Origin: Candidatus Neoflavobacterium equi
GTDB lineage: Bacteria > Bacteroidota > Bacteroidia > Flavobacteriales > Flavobacteriaceae
Length of the DNA: 6,688 nt
NCBI GenBank assembly: GCA_018065745.1
Contig: JAGHSS010000333.1
Span: 1 to 6,688, forward strand
Direction: 5' to 3'
How positions within the stretch are numbered: the first letter of the stretch is position 1; each line of letters opens with the position of its first letter. The notes beneath the pieces were generated by a model that saw only the letters and a list, made by a program, of their open reading frames with translations, was not told the origin of the DNA and searched no databases. This document shows positions 1-6,674 of the stretch, piece after piece. The position numbers were made by a program, and so were the translations under genes.

Positions 1-1116
1 CTTCACGACAGCGAAGTTAATAAGACCTTACAAGCAGTAGTTCACCATCCTATCGTGAAAGCGATGATGGATTTCACCTTCCCTGGAGTTCCAGAAGAAG
101 AGTGGAAGTCCCAATTGGTGCGCACCCATTCCATCAGAGATTTTCAAGCAAATTTTATATATCATTCGCTTCAACGCATATTGGAGAAATCTTCAGAAGG
201 CATGACTACTTCAGGTTTTGAAAAGTTACAGCCCAATGAATCTTACCTTTTTATTTCCAATCACAGAGACATCATCTTGGATACGTCCTTGTTGAATGTG
301 GCTTTGTTGGACCACGGTTTGGTCATGACCGCTTCTGCTATTGGAGACAACCTAGTCAAAAAAGACGCCTTGTTACTTTTGGCTAAATTGAATAGAAATT
401 TCATCGTTAAACGCGGTTTGCCACCTCGTGAATTGTTGGAAAGCTCAAAAGAGGTTTCTGAATATATTGATCATTTGATCAACAAGCAAAACCGTTCTGT
501 TTGGATTGCCCAAAGAGAAGGAAGAACAAAAGACGGTAACGACGCCACACACCAAGGGGTGTTGAAAATGATCGCAATGGCAAAAGGAGATCTTTCTGTG
601 ATTGACTATTTAAAGAAACTTAAAATCGTTCCGGTTTCCATTTCTTATGAATATGATCCTACAGATGCCTTAAAAATCCCACGTTTGATGGCAGAAGCTA
701 GCAATGAAGCTTATGTCAAATCAAAGAATGAGGATTTTGTGAACCTGCTTTCAGGTATGATGGGACAGAAAAAACACATCCACTATCACATTGGAGATGT
801 TTTGGACCTTCAATTAGACGCCATAGCAGCAGAGACTGCCAATGCAAACAAACAAATCCAAGCCGTGGCATCAGCCATTGACGACCAGATTTTGGCAAAC
901 TACAAATTGTTTCCAACCAATTATGTGGCTTATGATTTGATGCACAACACCACTACTTTCAACGCTTTCTACACAGAAAAAGACAAGCAACTTTTTGAGA
1001 GAAGATTGGAGATATATTTGAGTGACGAGCAAGAGCACCTCAAGACAGAATTTTTAAAAATGTATGCTAACCCAGTGGTAAATAAATTAAAGTATGGACC
1101 CATTGTTGAAGCCTAA
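1..1116 (+). CDS. PlsC-like 1-acyl-glycerol-3-phosphate acyltransferase (5' partial)
   Basis: Probable membrane-associated acyltransferase that would add an acyl chain to a lysophospholipid such as lysophosphatidate. The frame is open to the window edge, so the gene begins upstream. The first visible codons read LHDSEVNKTL, like the conserved start of the Bacteroidetes family as I recall it, so only about ten residues may be missing. The GTG at 55 is an internal valine, not the start. Family blocks in order: NHRDIILD with the presumed catalytic His at 262-264; FIVKRG (Arg at 412-414); the QREGRTKDG block (Glu-Gly-Arg at 517-525), equivalent to the EGTR motif; and IVPVSISYEY from 625. After these comes a long C-terminal part of about 150 residues that I cannot assign. 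The His-to-Asp spacing is HX5D, not the classical HX4D. The last 23 bases overlap the asparaginase gene, which suggests one transcript. The family is fairly sure; the exact acyl acceptor is inferred. Confidence 0.85.
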   Translation, partial: LHDSEVNKTLQAVVHHPIVKAMMDFTFPGVPEEEWKSQLVRTHSIRDFQANFIYHSLQRILEKSSEGMTTSGFEKLQPNESYLFISNHRDIILDTSLLNVALLDHGLVMTASAIGDNLVKKDALLLLAKLNRNFIVKRGLPPRELLESSKEVSEYIDHLINKQNRSVWIAQREGRTKDGNDATHQGVLKMIAMAKGDLSVIDYLKKLKIVPVSISYEYDPTDALKIPRLMAEASNEAYVKSKNEDFVNLLSGMMGQKKHIHYHIGDVLDLQLDAIAAETANANKQIQAVASAIDDQILANYKLFPTNYVAYDLMHNTTTFNAFYTEKDKQLFERRLEIYLSDEQEHLKTEFLKMYANPVVNKLKYGPIVEA

Positions 1117-2140
1117 CATCTTATTGATCTATACCGGTGGTACCATTGGTATGATTCGCGACGCCAAAACCGGGGTTTTAAAAGCCTTTAACTTTGATGA
1201 ATTGCTCTTGAATATTCCAGAGTTGTATTTGTTGGATTGTGCTATTGAGACCTGTTCATTTGAAGATCCCATTGATTCATCAAACATGGACGTGGATCAT
1301 TGGTTGCGCATGGCAGCAGTGATTGAGGACAACTATGAACAATATGATGGTTTTGTCATCCTTCACGGTTCAGATACCATGGCATATTCTGCTTCAGCAT
1401 TGAGCTTTATGCTGGAAAATTTGGGCAAGTCCGTCGTGTTTACCGGTTCTCAATTGCCCATAGGTGACTTGAGAACAGATGCCAAAGAAAATCTGATCAC
1501 TGCCATACAAATTGCGTCCTTGCAAAAAAACAGCAAGCCCGTAATTCAAGAAGTATGTCTTTATTTTGAATATAAATTGTACCGTGGGAACAGATCCATT
1601 AAAATCAGTGCAGAGCACTTTAATGCATTCACCTCCCCAAATTTCCCAGCCATTGCAGAATCTGGTGTGCACTTGAAGGTCTCAAATGAATTGTTGCTCA
1701 AGCCAGGAAAGAAAAAAATGATGGTCCACAAAGAATTTGATTCAAATGTGGTGGTCTTAAAAATTTTCCCGGGCATAAATGCGTTGGTTTTAAAAGGCAT
1801 ATTTAGTATTCCCCAATTGAAAGGGGTGGTTTTGGAAACCTATGGCTCAGGAAATGCTCCAACAGAAACCTGGTTTTTAGACATTTTAAGCCAAGCCATC
1901 AAATCGGGTATATACGTGATAAACGTGACCCAATGCAGCAGCGGAATTGTCAATATGTCCAAATATGAAACGGGGGTACAATTAAAATCCATGGGCGTGA
2001 TTTCTGGAGGTGATATCACAACAGAAGCAGCCGTGACTAAGTTGATGTATCTTTTGGGTCAGAATGTGTCTAAAAACATATTTAAAACCCTTTTTGAAAC
2101 CTCAATTAGAGGGGAATTGACAGAATCCTCCTTTTCATAA
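1094..2140 (+). CDS. ansA: Type I L-asparaginase
   Basis: Hydrolyses L-asparagine to L-aspartate and ammonia; type I enzymes are cytoplasmic, and no signal peptide is visible here. The 348 residues fit the family. The N-terminal YTGGTIGM block carries the presumed nucleophile Thr17. HGSDTMAYSASALSFMLENLGK (residues 91-112) supplies the second catalytic pair as Ser93-Asp94, where E. coli has Thr-Asp. LYRGNRSIK ends in the presumed catalytic Lys170. The C-terminal domain has YGSGNAP (250-256), NVTQCSSG (277-284) and SIRGELT (337-343). The start is constrained: an in-frame TAA lies at 1088-1090, and the next Met (residue 20) would delete the nucleophile. It overlaps the acyltransferase by 23 bases in another frame and is followed 23 bases later by the PorT-family gene, so the three are probably cotranscribed. 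Residues at the E. coli allosteric site differ (Ile169, Glu248). Confidence 0.95.
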   Translation: MDPLLKPNILLIYTGGTIGMIRDAKTGVLKAFNFDELLLNIPELYLLDCAIETCSFEDPIDSSNMDVDHWLRMAAVIEDNYEQYDGFVILHGSDTMAYSASALSFMLENLGKSVVFTGSQLPIGDLRTDAKENLITAIQIASLQKNSKPVIQEVCLYFEYKLYRGNRSIKISAEHFNAFTSPNFPAIAESGVHLKVSNELLLKPGKKKMMVHKEFDSNVVVLKIFPGINALVLKGIFSIPQLKGVVLETYGSGNAPTETWFLDILSQAIKSGIYVINVTQCSSGIVNMSKYETGVQLKSMGVISGGDITTEAAVTKLMYLLGQNVSKNIFKTLFETSIRGELTESSFS

Positions 2141-2163
2141 GGAGCCTACTTATAAAAAATAGA

Positions 2164-2874
2164 ATGATTATGAGATTGAAGACTTTATATAGTTTCTTTT
2201 TGCTGATTCTTTCAGTGATGAGTATGCATGCACAGGAGGAGGTGGAGATAAAGAATCCAGTTGATTCTCTTTACAGAGAAGATCAGTTCTACATCAATCT
2301 GTCCTACAATATGATGCAAAACAAACCCGACGGTTTCAAACAGCGTGGTTTTATATCTAATTTTGGATTTGGATTTTTAAGGGATTTCCCATTGAACAAA
2401 AGACGCAATATCGCTATTGCACCAGGGGTGGGATATACTTTTTCATATATAAAGAGTAATCTGATGGTGTTGCCCAAAGATTATGTTGGAGATTCAAACT
2501 TCACCATTGTGGATGAAAAAGGGTTCAACAAAAACTTTTTAACCATGCACAGTTTGGATGTTCCCATTGAGTTGAGATGGCGCACTTCAGTTCCAGAATC
2601 ACATAAATTTTTGAGAATATACACCGGGGTCAAATTCAGCTATATATTTGCGAACAACGCCAAATACAAAGACAGTGAAATGTCCTACAAGGTTTCAGAC
2701 ATACCAGAGATCAACAAATTCCAATATGGCATTTACGTCTCTGCAGGATACAACACTTGGAATGCATACGTTTATTATGGGCTCAACCCCTTGTTTAAAT
2801 CAGTTGATTTAGCTCAGGGAACAGAAGTGAAATTAAATGCATTACATCTGGGATTGATGTTTTACATCTTATAA
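2164..2874 (+). CDS. PorT-family outer-membrane beta-barrel protein
   Basis: Predicted outer-membrane protein of 236 residues. A basic start (MIMRLK), a hydrophobic stretch at about residues 7-20 and MHA|Q at 23/24 form a type I signal peptide of the kind common in Bacteroidetes. The mature part opens with DSLYREDQFYINLSYN and continues with alternating aromatic and polar segments, FGFLRDFPLNKRRNIAIAPGVGY (residues 69-91) and a final strand ending in an aromatic (LHLGLMFYIL). These are features of the small PorT-like / OMP_b-brl_2 barrels. PorT/SprT itself is part of the type IX secretion machinery, but the family has several paralogues per genome. This one sits by rpoN/asnS and I would not equate it with the secretion component. 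ATG 2164 and ATG 2170 are both plausible starts. An AAGGAG at 2139-2144 is about 19 bases from the first ATG, too far for a usual ribosome binding site. It is the last gene of the plus-strand block. Confidence 0.75.
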   Translation: MIMRLKTLYSFFLLILSVMSMHAQEEVEIKNPVDSLYREDQFYINLSYNMMQNKPDGFKQRGFISNFGFGFLRDFPLNKRRNIAIAPGVGYTFSYIKSNLMVLPKDYVGDSNFTIVDEKGFNKNFLTMHSLDVPIELRWRTSVPESHKFLRIYTGVKFSYIFANNAKYKDSEMSYKVSDIPEINKFQYGIYVSAGYNTWNAYVYYGLNPLFKSVDLAQGTEVKLNALHLGLMFYIL

Positions 2875-2877
2875 AGC

Positions 2878-2913
2878 AAAAAAAAAACAAGGAGCTATTC
2901 CTTGTTTTTTTTT
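2878..2913. terminator. Bidirectional intrinsic terminator between convergent genes
   Basis: CAAGGA (2888-2893) pairs perfectly with TCCTTG (2899-2904) around the 5-base loop GCTAT. A run of ten A (2878-2887) precedes it and nine T (2905-2913) follow, so transcripts from either strand end in a hairpin plus U-tract. It lies 3 bases after the PorT-family stop codon and 47 bases beyond the stop of the minus-strand membrane-protein gene, so it can end both transcription units. Confidence 0.85.
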
Positions 2914-2932
2914 GTCTTGTATTTTGGGTTTG

Positions 2933-2951
2933 CGCTTTTAAAGCGTTTTTT
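2933..2951 (+). terminator. Possible second plus-strand terminator hairpin
   Basis: CGCTT (2933-2937) pairs with AAGCG (2941-2945) across a 3-base loop, followed directly by six T (2946-2951). The stem is short and there is no T-run in the reverse direction. It could act only as a back-up for plus-strand transcripts that read through the stronger hairpin about 30 bases before it. Confidence 0.4.
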
Positions 2952-2960
2952 ATTTTAGAT

Positions 2961-3566
2961 TTAAAGCAGGTATAAAACCAATAATTGAGGCAATATACCG
3001 CCCAAAGTTCCCAGGGCAATCTCGTCCAATTTATGTGCCTTCATAGACAATCTGGAAGAGGCAACACCACCCATGCACAAAATCATAAAGGCGTTGAAAT
3101 AGAGCAGGGGAACATTGTATTTTAAACACAGCAGGGTAAAAAAAGTTACCAAGCCACTAATGCCAATCATGTGCAGGCTGATTTTGAATTTAATCAAAGA
3201 ACAAAAAAGTGCCAAACACGTGCTGGCTAAAGCCGCGATAAAGAAAAGTTTTAACTCAAAAGCAGAAATGTCTTTGAGAACATATTTGTATATAAACAAA
3301 AAGTAAATGGATTGAATAGCCAAGGGCAGGCTGCGTTCTTTGACGTCGTTCACCATCACATCCCCTTTGATGAGTCCAAATAATTTGAGCAAATAATAAG
3401 CACAAACCGGCAGGAATACCGTCAAGATAACAATTTGTATGAACAGCAGATATATTTCTGAGGTGTCAAAAAATTGTGCAGTCAATCCAAAGTAAAAAAG
3501 CAATGCATAAACTGAAATGAAAATGGGATGAAAAATGTATGAAAATAGGGTAAGGAAACTTTTCAT
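2961..3566 (-). CDS. Polytopic inner-membrane protein, degenerate PAP2-like
   Basis: A 201-residue, strongly hydrophobic protein with about six or seven membrane segments (roughly residues 6-28, 38-60, 82-98, 104-122, 133-148, 152-168, 183-200) and no signal peptide. It resembles the small Bacteroidetes membrane proteins related to PAP2 phosphatases: an FHP motif near the N-terminus, NDVKERSLP at 73-81, SLHMIGISGL at 130-139 and SRLSMKAHKLDE at 171-182. In true PAP2 enzymes the signatures are KX6RP, PSGH and SRX5HX3D. Here SRX5H is kept (Ser171, Arg172, His178), Glu182 stands at the final Asp position with Asp181 beside it, PSGH is absent, and the first motif is altered. Lipid-phosphate phosphatase activity is therefore uncertain, and the native function is unknown. 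The ATG lies 26 bases after the rpoN stop codon with an A-rich leader, so it is probably cotranscribed with rpoN. The hairpin at 2878-2913 closes the unit. Confidence 0.7.
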   Translation of the reverse strand: MKSFLTLFSYIFHPIFISVYALLFYFGLTAQFFDTSEIYLLFIQIVILTVFLPVCAYYLLKLFGLIKGDVMVNDVKERSLPLAIQSIYFLFIYKYVLKDISAFELKLFFIAALASTCLALFCSLIKFKISLHMIGISGLVTFFTLLCLKYNVPLLYFNAFMILCMGGVASSRLSMKAHKLDEIALGTLGGILPQLLVLYLL

Positions 3567-3592
3567 TTTTTTGTTCAGTTTATGTGTTACTA

Positions 3593-5056
3593 CTATATTT
3601 TTTTTCTCATTCGGGCCACTGGAATGTCCAGTTGCTCTCTGTATTTTGCAATGGTTCTTCTGGCAATTGGATACCCTTTGTCCTTTAGCAATTCTGCTAA
3701 TTTCTCATCGGGTAACGGTTTGTTTTTATCCTCTTCCTCAATCAATTTCTGAAGGATGTTTTTAATTTCAATCGTTGAAACTTCTTCTCCTTGGTCATTC
3801 ATCATGGCTTCAGAAAAATATTCCTTGATCAATTTGGTTCCATAAGGCGTGTCCACATATTTGCTGTTTGCCACTCTGGAAATGGTAGAAATATCCAATC
3901 CAACCATATCAGCAATGTCTTTTAAGATCATCGGTTTCAATTTGGTTTCATCTCCTTCAAGGAAATACTCCTCTTGATACTGCATGATGGCAGACATGGT
4001 AACTAATAGCGTTTCATTGCGTTGTTTTATTGCATCAATGAACCATTTTGCTGAGTCTAATTTTTGTTTGATAAATTGAACCGCATCTTTTTGCTGGTTT
4101 GATTTGTCTTTAGAATCCTTATACGTCTTCAACATTTCTTGATAATCTCTAGAAACGTGAAGCTCTGGATTATTTCTTCCGTTCAGAAGTAATTCCAGTT
4201 CGTTGTTGTTGATTCTGATGGTAAAATCAGGAGTGATGTGTTCTACAGATCTGGAGCTGCTGTCATAAGCCCCTCCTGGTTTTGGATTTAGCTTTTCAAT
4301 TTCGTCAATTGCCTTGCGCAAATCCTCTCTGGAAACGTCAAATTTCTGAATCAGCTTGTCATAGTGTTTTTTGGTAAACGCATCAAACTGATCTTCTATA
4401 ATTTGTATGGCCAATTCAACAGAAGCCGTTGGTGTTTTTGATCTCAGTTGCAATAACAAACACTCTTGTAAGTCACGTGCACCCACACCTGTTGGTTCCA
4501 ATTGATGGATGATGTGCAACATGCGTTCCAAATTCTTTTCATCTGTATATATCCCTTGAGAAAACGCCAAGTCATCCACAATGTCAATGGTGTCTCTTCT
4601 AATGTATCCCGTGTCGTCAATACTGCCCACAAGGAATTCAGCAATCATTCTGTCCTCATCATTCAGGATAAAGGTGTTCAATTGATTAATCAGGTCTTGA
4701 TGGAAACTTACAGTAGCTGCAAACGGCATGGTTTTATCCTCGTCGTCATCGCTGTAGTTGTCTGTTTTGTATTTGTAGTCCGGAGTTTCGTCGTCGCTTA
4801 AATACTCGTCGATATTGATTTCATTCGCATCAATTTTCTCCGAGTCGTAATCGTCATAATCTTCAAAATTTTCACTTTCATAATCATCCGTGTTGTCCAA
4901 TTCTTCCTTGCCTGTTTCAAGGGCTGGATTCTCAACTAATTCTTCTTTCAGGCGTTGTTCAAATGCAATAGTTGGCAACTGAATCAACTTCATCAGTTGG
5001 ATCTGTTGAGGAGAGAGTTTTTGGGATAATTTTAATTGTAAATTTTGCTTAAGCAT
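3593..5056 (-). CDS. rpoN: RNA polymerase sigma-54 factor (RpoN)
   Basis: Alternative sigma factor that directs RNA polymerase to -24/-12 promoters, where opening needs an AAA+ enhancer-binding activator. The 487 residues match the family. Region I is the Gln/Leu-rich N-terminus (residues 1-48, LKQNLQLKLSQKLSPQQIQL onward, then ELVENPALE), which contacts activator and core. Region II is a very acidic linker, with 27 Asp/Glu in residues 51-107. Core-binding region III includes GSIDDTGYI (144-152) and LEPTGVGARDLQECLLLQL (186-204). LKPMILKDIADMVGLDISTISRVANSKYV (373-401) is the helix-turn-helix area. The RpoN box ARRTIAKYRE at 465-474 (nucleotides 3635-3664) recognises the -24 element. The protein ends shortly after it, as expected, and the stop is TAG. 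It lies 107 bases downstream of asnS on the same strand, with a large inverted repeat between. I saw no TAnnTTTG element in that gap, so read-through from asnS is possible. Confidence 0.97.
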   Translation of the reverse strand: MLKQNLQLKLSQKLSPQQIQLMKLIQLPTIAFEQRLKEELVENPALETGKEELDNTDDYESENFEDYDDYDSEKIDANEINIDEYLSDDETPDYKYKTDNYSDDDEDKTMPFAATVSFHQDLINQLNTFILNDEDRMIAEFLVGSIDDTGYIRRDTIDIVDDLAFSQGIYTDEKNLERMLHIIHQLEPTGVGARDLQECLLLQLRSKTPTASVELAIQIIEDQFDAFTKKHYDKLIQKFDVSREDLRKAIDEIEKLNPKPGGAYDSSSRSVEHITPDFTIRINNNELELLLNGRNNPELHVSRDYQEMLKTYKDSKDKSNQQKDAVQFIKQKLDSAKWFIDAIKQRNETLLVTMSAIMQYQEEYFLEGDETKLKPMILKDIADMVGLDISTISRVANSKYVDTPYGTKLIKEYFSEAMMNDQGEEVSTIEIKNILQKLIEEEDKNKPLPDEKLAELLKDKGYPIARRTIAKYREQLDIPVARMRKKI

Positions 5057-5089
5057 ATACTAAATAAATGGATTTGGTGTATAAAATTA

Positions 5090-5135
5090 TAGTTTCAAGT
5101 TTAAAGTTACTATAAAAACTTTAAACTTGAAACTA
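5090..5135. repeat. Perfect 19-bp inverted repeat between asnS and rpoN
   Basis: The arm at 5090-5108 is exactly complementary to the arm at 5117-5135, separated by 8 bases (ACTATAAA). Only 4 of 19 pairs are G:C. Each arm is itself built on a 7-base period: AGTTTCA then AGTTTAA then AGTT in the left arm, with the complementary ACTTTAA and ACTTGAA in the right. The stem starts 28 bases after the asnS stop codon and ends 33 bases before the rpoN start codon. On the minus strand it is followed by ATAATTTTATA, not a clean T-run, so it would be a poor classical terminator. It could instead be a partial terminator, an mRNA-stabilising hairpin between cistrons, or a dispersed REP/MITE-like repeat. 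Confidence 0.85.
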
Positions 5136-5163
5136 CTAGTATGTTTAGGGTTTTAATTGTTTG

Positions 5164-6600
5164 TTAAAACTCTGCGTTTTGCGGTGTTCTTGGGAAAGGA
5201 ATTACGTCTCTAATATTGGTCATACCAGTAACAAACAATACCAATCTTTCAAATCCTAAACCAAATCCAGAGTGCACTGCAGAACCAAATCTGCGGGTGT
5301 CAAGATACCACCAAAGTTCTTCTTCAGGAATGTTTAACGCTTGCATTTTTTGGATCAATACATCATAGCGTTCCTCTCTTTGAGAACCACCAACAATTTC
5401 ACCAATTCCAGGGAAAAGGATGTCCATTGCACGTACTGTTTTTCCATCTTCATTCAATCTCATATAGAAAGATTTAATGTCTGCAGGGTAATCAAATAAG
5501 ATTACAGGACATTTGAAGTGTTTTTCAACTAAGAAACGTTCGTGCTCACTTTGTAAATCAGCACCCCATTCATCAATAGTGAATTGGAATTTTTTGTTTT
5601 TGTTCGGTTTTGAGTTTTTAAGGATGTCAATTGCCTCGCTGTAAGAAACGCGTTTGAAGTTGTTTTCCAAAACAAATTTTAATTTGTCAGTCAAACTCAT
5701 TTCAGCACGTTCAGCCATCGGCTTGCTCTTGTCCTCATCAATTAGACGTTGTTCCAACAACAATAAATCATCCTCACATTTTTCCAAGGTGTATTTGATT
5801 ACATATTTGATGAAATCTTCCGCCAAATCCATATTGTCATCTAAATTGTTGAATGCAACCTCAGGTTCAATCATCCAGAATTCAGCAAGGTGTCTTGTCG
5901 TGTTTGAGTTTTCAGCTCTAAAAGTTGGTCCAAATGTATATACTTGACCCAATGCCATAGCATAGGTTTCAGCTTCCAATTGTCCAGAAACAGTCAGGTT
6001 GGTGTGTTTACCAAAGAAGTCTTCTTTGTAGTTGATGCTTCCATCTTCATTTTTAGGTGCAGAACCGTCCAAAGGCAAAGAGGTAATTTGGAACATCTCT
6101 CCAGCTCCTTCAGCGTCAGAACCTGTAATGATTGGTGTGTTTACATAGTTAAAACCGTTCTCTTGGAAATATTTATGCACAGCATAAGATAGGGTAGAAC
6201 GCACACGCATGATGGCACCAAACATATTGGTACGGATGCGAAGGTGTGCATTTTGACGCAAAAATTCCAAAGAGTGTTTTTTTGGTTGCATCGGGTATTT
6301 TTCAGGATCAGAGTCCCCTAAAATTTCAATCTTAGAAACTTGTATCTCCACTTTTTGACCACTTCCTTGGCTTTCAACCAAAGTTCCAGTAACAGCAACC
6401 GCTGCTCCAGTAGTGATTCTTTTCAATGTCTCTTCAGGAGTATTTTCAAAATCAACTACACATTGGATATTATGCATGGTAGAACCATCGTTCAATGATA
6501 TAAACTGTTTGTTTCTAAAAGTTCTTACCCAACCTTTTGCGGTAACTTCATGTAAAATATTTGCTCCTGTTAGCAGGTCTTTTATTTTCGTGCGTTTCAT
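5164..6600 (-). CDS. asnS: Asparaginyl-tRNA synthetase
   Basis: Cytoplasmic class IIb aminoacyl-tRNA synthetase that activates asparagine with ATP and charges tRNA-Asn. The 478 residues fit the full-length bacterial enzyme. The N-terminal OB-fold anticodon-binding domain covers about residues 15-95 ([18 protein letters not shown] near its start). The catalytic domain follows: [10 protein letters not shown] at 116-125; [17 protein letters not shown] (201-217); motif 2, [19 protein letters not shown] (227-245); [12 protein letters not shown] (404-415); and motif 3, GFGLGFERL (445-453), then [10 protein letters not shown] near the C-terminus. The residue pattern is that of AsnRS, not AspRS. An extra segment around 171-200 (LPLDG to FFGKHT) resembles what I recall of Bacteroidetes AsnRS. 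The ATG follows an A-rich leader (CTTAAAAAA). It is the first visible gene of the minus-strand block, 107 bases upstream of rpoN. Its presence implies direct charging of tRNA-Asn in this organism. Confidence 0.97.
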   Translation of the reverse strand: MKRTKIKDLLTGANILHEVTAKGWVRTFRNKQFISLNDGSTMHNIQCVVDFENTPEETLKRITTGAAVAVTGTLVESQGSGQKVEIQVSKIEILGDSDPEKYPMQPKKHSLEFLRQNAHLRIRTNMFGAIMRVRSTLSYAVHKYFQENGFNYVNTPIITGSDAEGAGEMFQITSLPLDGSAPKNEDGSINYKEDFFGKHTNLTVSGQLEAETYAMALGQVYTFGPTFRAENSNTTRHLAEFWMIEPEVAFNNLDDNMDLAEDFIKYVIKYTLEKCEDDLLLLEQRLIDEDKSKPMAERAEMSLTDKLKFVLENNFKRVSYSEAIDILKNSKPNKNKKFQFTIDEWGADLQSEHERFLVEKHFKCPVILFDYPADIKSFYMRLNEDGKTVRAMDILFPGIGEIVGGSQREERYDVLIQKMQALNIPEEELWWYLDTRRFGSAVHSGFGLGFERLVLFVTGMTNIRDVIPFPRTPQNAEF

Positions 6601-6623
6601 TTTTTTAAGTTTTTATCTCGTGG

Positions 6624-6639
6624 TATACAAAGTTGTATA
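6624..6639. promoter_or_regulatory. 16-base dyad in the asnS leader, possible operator
   Basis: TATACAA (6624-6630) and TTGTATA (6633-6639) form a perfect 7-bp inverted repeat with a 2-base spacer. The short spacer fits a dimeric protein-binding site better than an RNA hairpin. It lies 23 bases upstream of the asnS start codon, between that codon and the possible promoter element at 6667-6674. No regulator can be named, and in AT-rich DNA such a dyad can arise by chance. Confidence 0.35.
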
Positions 6640-6666
6640 ACTAAAATTTAGGAATTAAAATGCTTG

Positions 6667-6674
6667 CAAATGTA
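6667..6674 (-). promoter_or_regulatory. Possible Bacteroidetes -7 promoter element for asnS
   Basis: On the minus strand these bases read TACATTTG, an exact match to the Bacteroidetes -7 consensus TAnnTTTG. The matching -33 TTG/TTTG would lie about 17-23 bases further upstream, outside the window, so it cannot be checked. If real, the asnS leader would be about 60 bases long and contain the dyad at 6624-6639. An alternative is that the TTTG here is the -33 box for TAAATTTT (6650 down to 6643), but the spacer of 16 bases and one mismatch make that weaker. Confidence 0.35.

Noticed and set aside
55..57. GTG as the start codon of the acyltransferase
   Set aside because: The same frame is open to base 1, and the codons before it look like conserved protein sequence. 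The gene is cut by the window edge.
1394..1800. Minus-strand open frames opposite the asparaginase
   Set aside because: They overlap each other and the catalytic coding sequence of ansA, and the translations look like shadows without domains.
2139..2144. AAGGAG as the ribosome binding site of the PorT-family gene
   Set aside because: It is about 19 bases from ATG 2164 and 25 from ATG 2170, too far for normal use, and other genes here lack such a motif.
3115..3306. Small plus-strand open frame opposite the PAP2-like gene
   Set aside because: Antisense to a coherent multi-membrane-segment protein; Lys-rich, no domain and no leader of its own.
3661..3680. TGGCA-containing stretch considered as a sigma-54 promoter
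   Set aside because: It lies inside the rpoN RpoN-box coding region and lacks the TTGC -12 element at the correct spacing. A by-eye scan found no convincing -24/-12 site in the window.
4502..4801. Plus-strand open frame opposite rpoN
   Set aside because: It lies wholly antisense to the well-conserved rpoN, has no recognisable domain, and its composition is explained by the acidic codons on the other strand.
5090..5135. CRISPR or tandem-repeat array reading of the heptad repeats
   Set aside because: The 7-base units are contiguous, only two to three per arm, with no unique spacers and no cas genes. A palindrome describes it better.
5654..6192. Plus-strand open frames opposite asnS
   Set aside because: Antisense to conserved AsnRS motifs; Ser-rich shadow translations with no family resemblance.
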